Source: Immersiella caudata (lineage: Eukaryota > Ascomycota > Sordariomycetes > Sordariales > Lasiosphaeriaceae). From it: a stretch of 64,000 bases of DNA. Position numbers and translations under genes: made by a program. Of the stretch, positions 22,611-34,768 are shown in pieces. Positions within the stretch are counted from its first letter, which is position 1. Every line of letters begins with the position of its first letter. The stretch spans positions 2,728,001-2,792,000 of the forward strand of contig JAULSU010000001.1 of assembly GCA_030512335.1 (NCBI GenBank), read 5' to 3'. Under the pieces are notes generated by a model. That model was not told where the DNA came from. It made no database searches and saw only the letters and a list, made by a program, of their open reading frames with translations.

Positions 22611-23599
22611 TCGGGGAAACGATTATGGTGTCGCGGATTGCTTGGCCGGTAACTATTCCCAGCGGCAGGGGCCGACAGCCAGATAGACTCGCACTGTGTA
22701 CCAATATGAGGGTTATGAAGACACGAACTTGAAGCGCTCGGATTCCGGATAAGTTGTGCCTGAAGATGAGAAGAGAAGGCCGCAACAGTGAGGATGTCTG
22801 CGCCAGTCTCGAGTGCTTTCATAAGGCCGGGAATCGAAACAGCAAGACTTCCAAATTTTGCGGCAGTCGAGGAAACGGGTCTTTTGCTGCGTCTGCAAGA
22901 GATGTTGGAGCGGAGACGTCCAATACAACACGTGTAGGTCTTCATTGCCAACCGCCATCATGGAATGGGCCAAACTTATCTCAACACACGTTGCTATCAA
23001 CGATGTATAATCTGGGTTTCATATTTCCACCTCAGAGCCAAATCTCTCTTGAGGAGCGCCTCTCAGAATGTTAACTGTCTTATCTGCAGCGTATTTCCAT
23101 GGGCAATTGGTTCTCCGCACTTCTCAGCGACTGGAAGTCCAGCCAAAACTACTTACACGAAAGAAAGCTTTCCCAACCAACGCGCCTCTTCCAAAATCTT
23201 GGTGAAGAGCAGGTTTACATAGACACCCAGTAAAACACGCTCCTGGTTTTCCCTTAAAACATCAAAGAAAATACAAGCTACCAATAAGTTCAGATGGCGC
23301 CGCCATATCACCCATCAAGGGGAATATGATAATTACCAAGTTGCTGTATGTCAGGGCCTGCCTACCCCTTATATGTCCCTGGACGAGCTCTTCCAGCCCC
23401 AGGAGGCGGCCTTTTTTGAGATCGCAGATGTAGGCCGCCGTATAGAAGCAAAAGAAACGCCGATAAACTCCGGGCAAAATACAGTAGGGGTATTTTGTAT
23501 GTATAACTTTGTGCAGCGTCGTCATTATCGTCAAGAAGATTGTGAAAAAAAAAGGATGAAACGAGCGACAGGGTTCGGACTGGGAGAAGGAGTGCCGTG
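22611..23599. other. Intergenic, convergent 3' ends
   Basis: Nearly 1 kb between the convergent PUP1 and DSF2-like genes. It probably holds both 3' UTRs. No gene recognised. Confidence 0.45.
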
Positions 23600-25892
23600 T
23601 TAGGCCTTCCCTTTTCTGCTGAACAGGCCCTTCCTAGACCTAGACTTGGATCTCGACTTCTTTTTAGAGTCGGGCGAGCCAGGGTCGTCATTGTACTTGG
23701 GCTTATGGATCCTATTGAAGTGTTAAATTTTTGTTGCAGAGCAACCTCAGGAATAAAACATACCAGCTATTTCCGACCATACTCATCCCCTTAGCCTCGG
23801 CCTCCCTGTAGAACTTGGCGCTTTTCTTCAGGTCTTTCTTGCATCCAATGCCTTGAGCATAGCAGAAACCTGCCTCGGCCAGAGCATCAACATCGCCCCA
23901 AGCTATAATGCAGTGCGTTAGAAACCCAGGAGTCATCATTTTCATCGCGAATGGAGACTCACAGCCAGCGATCTCAAAGCATCTCAGGGCCAGCGCCTTG
24001 TCCTGCTCAATACCCCACCCGTTCATGTGGCTGACACCCAGTTCATAGACGCTTAGCGCGAACTGGGCCTTGCGTGTCTTGCTCTCGATAACGTCTACAC
24101 GCTTTCCCTCCTTTACTTGGTTCTCGTCGTCTGCAATCTCCAACTTTGCAGACTCGGCAGCTTTCCGCAGCCACTCGACACCCTCGCGTTGATTCGGTCG
24201 CATCCCCCAGCCATGCCGACAGGCAAGAGCATATAGAAGCATGCCGGTAGGGTGCCCCTGCTTTGCAGCATGCCTCAGATGCCAGGTTGATTCTTGGAGC
24301 GAGCCATTCTCGTGCAAGTCGACAGCCTTGGCGACATGCTCTTCTCCAGTCAAGTCCGTCATCGTCGGTGCATTCGAATGCAACGACCGCGAAGGCTTAA
24401 TCGTGCTCGCAGAGTCACTAGTCGCGGTAGACATGGGTGTCTTGCCCCTGGTAGCATCGTGGATAGGCGAAGTAAGCGGTCGGCCTCTGGGTCCATCGTC
24501 TGACTCCATGGATGGTCGGCTGGGATCCGGCGAGGGCTGTTGATTCGGGCGAGATATTTCCATGCTGAGCTTGCTGGGCTCGAATGATGGACGTGTAAAG
24601 GTCTCATCCAGAACTCGGGTCCCCGAGGAGCTTGACGGCCTCGTAGGCGGGGATGGTGGGGGCTGGCCTGCCGCAGGAAAAGTTGAAGAGTGGGACGAGG
24701 AGCCTAAAGGAGACGCTGGATGTTCATCTGGCGAGCGTTGTAGAGCCTTGCCTCGGGGAAGTGAGAACTTTGAGTAAATGTAGGATTGAGCGGCTTTGCC
24801 ATCCTCTGTCTGCCCGTCCGGAAATCCTTCGCCGTGCATACTGACAGGAGTGTTTGCCAGGTCATCAACGAACACAAGCGATGAGTGGCTATCGGAAGAC
24901 GTTTGGCGAGTGGGAAGGTCCAAATTAGGCGTTCCCGCTCTGCTCAAAGGTCGAGAGAAGTTGAAGTTGGGGCGAGGCAGACCCGAAGCATCAGAGCTGA
25001 TTGACGGGGACCGCTGTGAAAGCCCAAGCCCAGGAGAAAGAACGCCTCCGCTGCTGTTGGAAAACTTGCGAGGACCATGCGAGTGGATGGAGGTGCTCAA
25101 GGAAGTAAAAGCATCACCATCTGTGGACTCTTGAGACGAGATGATGCTGGAGGACCGCTTAGAAAACGATGGCCGAGGAGGCAAGAGGCCTGCAGCATCA
25201 AAAGAGTTCATCTTTGTCAGCTTCTCAGGCGAGCTAGCCATCGAGTATGTCGACACCGGTGACTGTGCTGGAAAACTTTCTTGGGTCGCAGATCGTGTGA
25301 GATTGAGCTTTTCGGACGGTGCGCTGGTCACACTCCTGTCGATGGGAGTAGGGGATTGTTCTCTTCGCGCCCCGACACCAAAAAAACTCTCTTGTTCCTC
25401 AACATCGCTGAGCCCTTTCCTGATCGCATCCACGTTCAAACGTGTTGGCAGCGGCTCTTGATGATCTGGTGTGGGTGGAATACGGCTCATCCGCGGGTGC
25501 ACTGAGACTGGTCTCTGTGTGATATCGTCGTCCACGTCTGTCCTGAAGCCTGGGCCAAAGGGTTGAGTGCCATGAGTCTCGCCATCGTCGGAACCGGAGT
25601 CGTGGGACAAGGAACGAAAGTAATCAGATCGGGCCTGCACTATCAACGGACTTTCAGTTGTCAACGGGGGCAGCCTGCTCATCCGCCGGCCCTGCTTCAC
25701 GCTTTCTTCCTCTAGCTTTTTCGCCAACAGCCGACTCTGCAACCTCAGAGCATCCAGCGGAGACAGTTCGGGGGGGGCCTCGCCGGCCACATGAAGGCGA
25801 GGCGATCTTAACGGTCTGGAAACAGAAGCTTGCGACTTAGACCGAAGATCTATGTAGTCAGGCCTGATGTGATCGGGCCTGCGGTTCTCCAT
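23600..25892 (-). CDS. Sel1-repeat protein, DSF2-like
   Basis: Three exons (25892-23963, 23902-23764, 23711-23600) give 726 residues; introns are 60 and 52 nt. The first intron is in frame and could be read through, but removing it gives EIAGS-WGDVDALAEAGFCYA, the conserved form. The last exon encodes a basic Ser/Arg/Lys tail (KKKSRSKSRSRKGLF). The first ~500 residues are Ser/Pro-rich and disordered. Sel1-type TPR repeats occupy about residues 510-700 (HLRHAAKQGHPTGMLLYALACRHGWG, ALSVYELGVSHMNGWG, AEAGFCYAQGIGCKKD). Such fungal proteins are named after yeast DSF2; they resemble the Skt5/Chs4 repeat region but lack a CaaX box here. The precise role is not established. Confidence 0.85.
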
Positions 25893-28821
25893 GTTGTCGG
25901 ATTGGAGATGAACAGGTGGTTCTATCTCCCATGCGCTGCGGTCGGCAAGCTGTCGCCAACCGACAAAACTGCTGTTGGGTTGTTGGGTATCGGGTGGATT
26001 GTCGCGACAAGATACAGCTCGTGGTGGTCGACTCGCGCGTGGAATGTAAATGATGTAGTGGTCGTCAAAGACGTCAGAGGCGATTCTAGCTCAGCGAAAT
26101 GCGGATGTGGCGTAAGTCTGTTGGGGAACGCATGAAGTATGAGGTCAAGTCAAACGACCGATTGACCAGAATGGAAGCAGAAGGCTATGCGGGGATCGAC
26201 CGAAAGACGGGATAAACTGCGCCTCACGAGGATGAGCAGGATGCTGAACGTGGTCTTGTCTGTGTCAGAGCCGCGATGGAGAGGTGCGGATAAATTGGCG
26301 GCGGCCCAATACCCTGATTCTTCGCGATTGGAAATTCGTGTCGACTGCTCCAAGGGGCAAAGACTGCCAGAAGAGGGCGGTTGTTTCAACGTCAAAGCAG
26401 GTTTTGCCGCCAGTGCAAACGGCGCATACGTAGCTGGAGGTTGAAGACTGGATGGAATTCGAAAGCAGCGCGCAAGGAGCGAGTGAAGACACCAAGTGGC
26501 CCGAGATGCAGTGAACGAACGTCGGCAGCGAGAGTAAATAGGTGTGTCGCAAAGGAACTTGAAAACAGAGGGACGAACAGAGAGGCTGAAGGGGACAGGA
26601 CGCCCCGAACGCCATGGGCTGGGCTCTCCCGGCCGGCCCAGGTATCGAAACGGAATGGCGCGGTTTGCTATTCTACAAACGGCTAGCTCAGACAGGAACC
26701 GTTTACTACCCCATATCTCGGCCCCCTTTCTCTCTGGTCTTACCGCGAGCCATCGACTTGGCGACGGACAGGTGCGACGGCTTGCTTTTCTTTTGGGGCT
26801 CCTCTCCCGGACATGCCCTTGATGTAGCTGCTGTGTATTGCGAAGTCGAAACTGCTGTCAAAGGTCCCAAATGCAACGATTTGAGTCGGTGAGATCAAGG
26901 GACGAGCCAAAAGGGGGCTCGAACAGAAGGTGCAACCAGACCCGCTGACAAGCCTGAAAACGCCATTCAGCATTTTAATCTTTCTTCAGCAAACTGGTCA
27001 TGGAACTGAGGCCTCGCCGCCTCTGCATGCTGGAGCTGCGATTCGCAGTCGCTCGTCATTCATAATACCTCATTGATCCAGTCGTAGCTCGTTGTGCCTG
27101 AATTGGGGTGTTTTGCATCTGTGCGGCGCGACTAGGTTCCCTCAGCAGAGGTCTCCTCACTCGAACTTCGTTGAGGTCTCAGGCCGCCCATTTGTCAGTC
27201 TTTGTCGGGAGGAATCGCCGTGGAGGGACGAAACAACCATCCGAACACGGAACTGCCGAGATCAATCGCATCCTTGCGCTGCTCCATAAAAAGTCATAGA
27301 TTTTGGGTTCTTCGCGACGGCTCACGAAATGACTCGAGGCGTCGACTTTTCAGCCCAGCCTCAGCATTCTAAAAAGGTAGGCTGAGCGCTCACCCAGGAA
27401 TTTGTTGCAATAAATAAAAGGCTGACGTCGGCTCCCATGGGAAATCTATTTTCTGAGCCGCTTGTTATGAGACTTTGGTAGTCGCACTTGAAATAAATTT
27501 CCCGGCCTTATACGAATGATGGCGGAGATGAATCGCCGTCTTACACCAGGCTAGCAACCACACTTCGTATCTTCCCGACAAACTATTCCCCAACCTGCGA
27601 GATGACCTCCTTTGTGACCCCACCAATGATTTCCTCCGCAACATTGATCCCATCTAGCACCAAGACTTGGGAGTAACAATTCGAGGGCAGCCCTGCAAAG
27701 GGCAGATTACAGAGGTCTACTCACCGTAATATCCAGCTCACAACAGCACGCCATGTTCCAAATCTCGTCATAGGCGGGATGTGCTGTGCAACGACCAAAT
27801 GCAGTGCTGGAAGCACAGAGTCAAGAAAAAAATACAACCCTCCAACCAATTACCACGTCGTCACCGCGGGCAATCAACAAGCCACTGCAGGGCTTGCAAG
27901 GATCTCACGATGCTTCCGCGGCGTACCTTGCATGGTGCAGGTCATTTGACGCGTCGAAACGAAATGACGCCCCGAAACGCGCCTGCACCACCGTTTCCGT
28001 CCCCGCCAAACCCGCAACTCAAGGCTGGGGCCCCAACCCCACCTGGCTTCGGAAAGAAGAAAAGGCAAGCGGTTGTGGTCTCGGTCTTCAGGCTTTTGCG
28101 CACGATGTAACGCAATCAGAGAACCGCCCGTCACCACAACGGAGGAGCACTGTACGTACAGCTAAACTCTTTGCCATCTGAGAGCTGTTTCTCAGATACC
28201 TCCACGAACTGTGTCACCTCGGTTCTTTTCTCATTCAGATTTCAGTGTTATGCTGCTTTGGATGGCGCTGGAAGATTTACGTGGTGCCTGATCCATTGTA
28301 CCATTCTCGGCGCAATGGAAGCTCAACTCAGAGCTTCCACGTCTCCTCGCTAGGTATTTGTGTTTTTGGGATCCACTGAATTCCACCCAGCAGCTTCTTC
28401 CAATTCTTCCAAGGTTTTCACCATTTAGGGAACGTTGTTGGCTTGGCCCAGCGGATCTTGGGCATTGCTGACTGACCTGTGGTCCTCTTTTCGAAAAGGG
28501 CCCAGTCCCTGTCTCTTCATGACTCTTGCGACGTCCGAAACTCAGTTCATTTCTACGTGTGGACTTCCTGGACAAGACACTCCTCGCACTGCGCGCTTCT
28601 CGAAAAGCGTAGTGAGATTGGCACACCAAGTCAAACAACACTTCCGCATATCTTGAGTAACAATATTCAGCGTACAACATATGAGCACACAAGCAACTGA
28701 CCACATCCCAGACGTGAACTCCAAAATCAAACGCCCAAAACAACCTTGAAGCCCTTGTAACACTGGACATCATACAAACACACCAGCCTGGACACACCTG
28801 GACGCCGAGCCCTCCATCCAC
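25893..28821. other. 2.9-kb intergenic, long upstream region of the DSF2-like gene
   Basis: Between the start of the DSF2-like gene and the stop of the AhpC/TSA-like gene. Many short frames occur on both strands but none has a recognisable domain, a codon-biased run or a convincing splice pattern. It may hold a long 5' UTR; nothing else is seen. Confidence 0.45.
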
Positions 28822-29922
28822 TTATTTGGACGGGCCAAATAAACACTTAACACCCTCCTCCAGATCCATAACATCATCTGCCCGCAACGCTTTCCCTCCC
28901 CAGACAATCATTCCCCTTCCATCCACAGCCCACGCGCCCGATTCCTGCCACTTGTTCCCCATAATCGTAGGCGGTCCATCCTCCGAAGCGAGATCCGACC
29001 CAACAACACCAGCCCCGTTGCCAGTGGAAATATTTTTTCCCCTCGGCAACGCTGCAGCACCGCCTGGTTTCAGCACACCACTCCGTTGCAGAGAGCCAGC
29101 GACGCTCGACCCAAGCCAGCCCTTTTCTTTGAACCCCGCCACGGTGCTAGTCGGGTTCAAGACGTACCAGACGCTGCCGAGGCCCAGCCCCCATGCGGCG
29201 TAGACGGCACGATCTTCATCGATGATGATGTTTACGTTCCATGCGCCGCCCAGCAGGTCAAGCCATTTCTGGGTTGCTGCGGCAGATGAGTGAGAGATGG
29301 CCACGCAGGTGATCTCGCCGGGGAAGCGAGTTGCGATGCCACGGAGCTGGAGGAAGAGCTTTTGAGCGACTTATTGGGTTTGGTTAGCCAATGTTTTGAA
29401 ATCTTCTCAGATGGGTGAGTAATGGCCTACAAGCGCAGCCGACGCAGCGTAAGAAGACAACGATCACTCTCTTTCCGCCACCGAAGGTGAGTTCCCTGTC
29501 GCGATCCAGCGGCGCCGTGTCCCCAATCTTAGGAAGAGCCTGGATAGGAATCGCTGTGGTAAATGTCCGTCAGTTACTTCTCTGAAAGCTGATTTCTAAG
29601 CAACGCAATGTCCCAGGCGCGCTCACGCAACGCTCAAGACATCGAATAAAGCCATGAATAACCACATCAGGGGCCATACGGCGGAAAGGGGAGACCTACG
29701 CGGTGGGACAGGTGTAAGCCACGGTTGTACTGTCAAGGGAAGATTTTTGACAGTCATCCAGCTCGGCCAGGATGGAGATTGGTCACCGCTATCGAAACCA
29801 TCGGGCGACGAGGGCTTGGTTGACTTCTTCGAGTCTGCCCATGGCAGGTCGGGGATCTTGAACGAGTTGCTCGGCAGGCCGACCTTTTTCAGTGCGACCT
29901 TGGTCGCAAGGTTAGAGAACAT
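28822..29922 (-). CDS. AhpC/TSA-type thioredoxin-fold protein (peroxiredoxin-like)
   Basis: Three exons (29922-29700, 29553-29431, 29369-28822) give 297 residues. Introns are 146 nt (29554-29699, introner-like, see separate entry) and 61 nt (29370-29430). Exon 2 holds IGDTAPLDRDRELTFGGGKRVIVVFLR, then the CVGCAFAQ segment where two Cys about residues 109 and 112 replace the usual peroxidatic Cys motif. The thioredoxin fold continues with GIATRFPGEITCVAISHSS and IIIDEDRAVYAAWGLGLGS. The family (AhpC/TSA-2, FAM213-like) is common in fungi. It may reduce peroxides or act as a redox sensor, but the substrate is unknown. The N-terminal MFSNLATKVALKKVG could be a weak mitochondrial leader. Confidence 0.85.
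29554..29699 (-). mobile_element. Introner-like element, copy A (whole intron)
   Basis: This 146-nt intron of the AhpC/TSA-like gene is about 70 percent identical without gaps (98 of the first 140 bases) to the 145-nt intron at 48937-49081 in an MFS gene. The best block runs from intron position 57 to 107 and includes a perfect ATTGCGTTGC. The 3' end (ACTGACGGAYATT then ACCACAG) is also shared. Homology starts at the donor and stops at the acceptor. Positions 58-69 can pair with 81-92 as a hairpin. Insertion phase is 1. Confidence 0.8.
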
Positions 29923-32900
29923 GGTTCCCCAGCGTGGGCGTTTGCGATATGCGCCGTATGGACAGTGAATTGCGTTGCGACTGGACGTCTTGAGAGCACC
30001 AGCGGCCAGCGAAGTCAGGTATTACGGAGATTTAGGGAAGCGAGAAACCAAAAAGCAATGCGGGCGAGGACTCGAGCTGGGAGAGTCCCAGCCGAGTCTC
30101 TCAATGCTGATACGTCTTGTGTCGCGGACATGGTCAGGAGCTTCCAAGGCACAGTGTCAACTCCACATGCACTGCCCGTCCACAGCAGACACGCAAGGAG
30201 CAGGTGACATTGCCAACATGGGCGCAGATGTCTTCATACACCTGAGTTTCTCAGAGAAAAAGGTCGCCGTTTCCATGGTTGCTGTCGAACAGCAAGTTAG
30301 GCAACCCTGGCAACCCCTACCTGCTGGGGTGGATGTTCCTGGTTGCGGGGCTTCCACGTGTTGTTCCAGGGCGTTTGCGGGGTATCTGAAACAGCCTCGA
30401 CTTCGATCAGATGGTACGCAGTCACGTGGGGGGAGAAATGTGCTTGACCACCCACAAACCACGCGGGAGCGCTGTGACGGACTGGAAAAGGCTTTATTGG
30501 GACGTAAAGACGTCTTCGAATGTCCGTTTTTACGCCGTTAATCCTGAAAAGTAAGGCCTATTGAGGATGCGAGGGGGCATGGGCTACTCTTGATCGAGCG
30601 TGGAGGAAGGATGTCAAACTCATTTCTCCCACCACTCAGCGGTGCCTTCTTGGAGCTTTAGCAACCTGGATGCTTCTTCCTGCCGCGATCTTCATTAGCG
30701 CTTTGATTGAAACACGTCGTTTCTGTTGCTCTGGGAAGCTTTTGGTGGCATTGGACTAGTTCTCCGACCAACCGGGACGAACGGGTGGGATGCAAACGCG
30801 TCCACGGGCTACGCCTACTCATGGCACGCTCAGCATCTACGATCACGATGCTTCTTCTACAGATCAAAAATCGCGCTTTTCTCAAAATAGGTCCGTACCT
30901 AATCTAGAAGATATAGGCTCGCGTACTTCGGATGGCCCCCTCCGCAGCTTCGATGATTCCTCCACACTTGTCATAAGTGACTGGATACGACGCCGACCGG
31001 CCATTCTGTCGTCAAGTAGATGAAGTCTTTCGGCACCTCGCGAAGACAGGCGGCTCCAGTTCCTCTACCATGTGAGTTGCTCCAATTCTACTACCTTCTG
31101 CGGAACGACGGCGCATACCCGGCGCAGGAGGCTTGAGAACCGTTTGCCCTTGCGGCGGGACTAGGGGTCCGCCTTCGCCTTGACCGAACTACCAGGCTAT
31201 TTTGGAAGAACCGGGGCGCGTCGAGCGAACGCGGCGAACAAGTTGCACGGGACGGTACATTGGCGCGGGAAAATATTTCGTGCGGCACGAAATCCAAGAC
31301 ATTATCAACAACTTGGCAGCAAGCCTGGGAGTTCCCGCGATTGGTGGTTTCGACAAAGCTTCAATACCGCAGCTCAGATCGGCGAGAGGGGATCCCCCGC
31401 CATGGAACCTTCCAAGCCACAAAAGCCAGGCAATGGCTCGGGTGGGGCTGCGAGAGAGCCAACCACCACCGAACAGATTGGCTCTGCAGGGAGACCACGA
31501 AACCTGGGGTACGTAATGCGTACTGTACCTGCGCTGGACAAAGAACCTGGCTTGGATGATATGGAGCCGTTGGTTTAGTTACCAAAAGTCAAAGGGTGGC
31601 ACGGGCAGAGCGACGACGCGAACCACGGCACGAAGGGCAAAATGTCTCACAAATTGCATGTTTCCATTCGTCCCCGCCAACATCCAGATGACAACGCGGG
31701 GCCTCTCGAGATTTCATGCAAATTTGTATTTTTTAGATCCCAGAGTCTCAGGCTCGGATTCTTTGCCCAACCAACAAGTTCGGAGGAGGGGGTATGCCCC
31801 GCAGCTCAGCCCGGATCCCGAACAGCGAGCGGCACAGGTGTCCTCTCATCAGCTCCGGAAGGCCCGCCAAGCACCGCTGCCGGGAACTCGAGCGGCCGGG
31901 CGTCTTTGGTCGCCCGGCTCAGCATTACCAATGTAAGCCACAAAGACGACGATGATGATCTTGCCACTCTGTCTGCATTACGCAGGCGTCAGCTCAGACG
32001 GAGAGAGTCTGGTTGCGCATAGGGGTGGGGTGGGGGACAGCGGCATTCTAAAGGAGCGTCAGCGAGGAAATCCACTGCCTGGATCTGATGATGATGATGG
32101 GGTGGTTACACGCGCCGCACCTCCAGCTGCGGCGAGGTGAAGTCACTCCAATGACATCCCAATCCATAGCGGCACTGGAGCCTAGTTCCCGAGATGATAT
32201 GGGGAGAACAAAGGGGCTCAGAAGCGAGTGAGGAAGCTGGATAGCGCCCTGTCCCTGGAAGCGGACCTGCTCCATAAACTTTGATGCTCCATGTGGATCG
32301 GCGGCCAGATGTGATACTGCAATCACTCCCAACTTGGAAGTTTGCGCTGTTGGTAGCAGGTATGAGGCCGCATGCGACCTGTCTTGGTTCCGATCCAATG
32401 CATGGCTGTCACTTCTACTACCTACCTACTTAGACGGGGAATGCCCAGAAAAGGCCTCTCATTCGTCCCGTCTTCCGCAGCAAAAGGTAGCCTCACCGCC
32501 GAGTTGGCGTGGGAGCTTTTCAGCCAAAGGGGCGGAATAGTCCTTCCAGGCTGGGGGTTTCGCTTTTGTTGCCCGTTTGCCAAGGCTTGAGGTAAACGCC
32601 CACCAGAGCGCCTCGCCGCAACCAAAAAGAACCGAGCCAAAGGCCAGCTGGAGCCACAATGGATGTCCGTAGTCTTTGGACAGGCTTACAGAGAGCCTGT
32701 TGCTGATTGAGGGCGAATCGAAGGTTCTCTTGTTGTTCGATGAAGCAGGACGGGAACTTGAAGAACGAGAGAAGAAAAAAAGGCGATGCAAAGCAAAGAT
32801 CTGCTTTCTTCCATCAGGGCACACGAATCATTATGGTTCGTCATACCTAGACAAAGCCCACCGCTAGATTTCCGAGCCGCTGGAGCATCTTTGCGAGGGG

Positions 32901-34768
32901 TGCTGACCTCATTGGTGCCTTGGAAGGCTTCCACGCAGAGCCGGGCAAGCGCAACCACCTCAGCATGACCTGAGATACCTGCCACAAGTTAGACCCTCGG
33001 GGAGTTGGAACTCTGGACGTGTTTCTGGGAGATTTAATGGGCTATTGGACAAACTCCCGTCATTCCGTTATGTTTTCAGATGGTTTCCTGGCTTACCAAA
33101 GGGCCGGGCTCGGTGGGGTACCTATAAGCATAATGAACCTTCAACAGCCCCCGCGTGGGTTGTGCAGTGATCCAGACAGAGCGCAGCAGTGGCCGGCCAA
33201 GTGGCATGGCACAAATCATACCTGCAGGCACGTATGAAGGATGTAGACGGATAAAGTGTGGTGCTTTTGTGCAGCTTCTTCACATCTACCTAACCTGGAA
33301 CTGATGGAAGAAGCGACAGCCCCCTGAGGACAAGCGGCGCAGAGCTAGGCCCGCTCACGGCAGCCACCTCAGAAAAGGTTCCCTAGGCGGAACTTACATC
33401 ATATCAATATCACTTGAGATCGCATCACATTGGATCATGGTTGATTGCTGTGGATTGAAACTGGACGTCAGATGAGAGGCGGCAGTGGAAGCTCTTTTCC
33501 TGTTCCAGGTTGAGATGGTCTTCAGGCTTGGAGCAGTCCTGGACAGGCTGCTGCGTGTGGATCGCCTGGGGTTATATTGGTCTCTCCTTTTGTCGTTAGC
33601 CTAGCCTCGACGGGTGGGTGGTTCGGCCACGGGAGCTGCGACCTGAGTGGCCAGGGTCATCTTCAATGGTTAGCCAGCCTGTGGCCCGTCGTACTTGCCA
33701 AAGCAACGCCCAAGTTTCCCGCTCGTCAGCGTCAACCGGGCCCATCTTGAACAAGAAGCAGAAGTCGACAGGAGATTTGGCTGTCCACGCCCACTCTGCT
33801 CTTCACCTTCTCCCTCTTTTTGCTTCCATTTGCCGGGGAGCTTGACTTGTGCTTTTCCTACCTCGTCGCCGGTTCTGGCGCCACCGACCTCAACATCAAT
33901 TTCCCACGGCCGACCTGTTTTCCCGCAACCCTCCCTTTACCGATCGACGACGCCGGTTATCCTTCTCGTCGCCCATCGTCACGCGTCGGAACTGTCCCGC
34001 TCCAAACACCGACACGCTTCGCTCCTCCAGTATATCCATTCGTGTTTTTCCCCTGCCCGGACAGCCCTTGTGCCTTTCGTGTCTTTGCGCGTTCCGCTGA
34101 TGCTTGTCCGTCGGTGATTGCGATTCGCTCCGACTCACGGTTGACCCTCGTCACGTCTCTGGCACAGGCCGAACTTCTTTCGTTCCCAACTGGACCTTCG
34201 AATCATACAGTCGTGAGCCGGACCTGTCGACATTTTCTGGTGTTGCACTCCACGAAACTTCCCTGACGCTGGCTCTATGAGCCCCTGGTCCGAAAGCCGA
34301 AACCTCGTCTTGAACCTACAGGGATCACTGGGAACGGAGAAAACACCCTTTCCCTGAATACTTCGACGGTCAGGATCCCAACTTACGAGACTGCTCGTTG
34401 CAGCTGTGGACGCCTAGATCGGACGATCGATTGCACGCGACCGAATATACAGTCTAGGGCTAGCGATCGGCCGGATTGTGCGGACAGCGGACGACCACCC
34501 TTTGTGTATGGTGAACTTGGAAACCTTCAGCTTCGTGTGCTTCGCGTGCACCGTCGACCGAGACAGGACACCTCTGTGGATTTGTGTGCTTTCGAAGATT
34601 CCTGCTTCTGGATTGCATGCTGGTTGACGAAGAAACCGCCCGGACCTCTTTGATCGTGTCGCTAGGTCGTCCTTGTGGATCTCCAGTTGAACGCACGTCG
34701 TGTCTTGCCACCCTGGGCCCGCAGCACCGGTCGCAAAAGTCGAGAGGCAGTTTGCCGCACTCAACTTA
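29923..34768. other. 4.8-kb interval without a recognisable gene
   Basis: It lies between two divergent genes (the AhpC/TSA-like gene and the Cid1-like gene). The part from about 33600 to 34270 is pyrimidine-rich and could be a long 5' leader of the Cid1-like gene. The open frames inside (for example about 190 codons at 29975-30541 and 130 codons at 31180-31578) show no known domain or splice pattern. A CTACCTACCTACT repeat is at 32418-32430. A fast-evolving gene, non-coding RNA or a decayed element cannot be excluded by eye. Confidence 0.4.

Noticed and set aside
29975..30541. 188-codon plus-strand open frame upstream of the AhpC/TSA-like gene
   Set aside because: Composition is mixed, no motif is recognised, and it overlaps the expected promoter of the minus-strand gene.
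31180..31578. 132-codon frame in the gene-poor interval
   Set aside because: Similar-length frames overlap it in all other frames; no coding signal distinguishes it.
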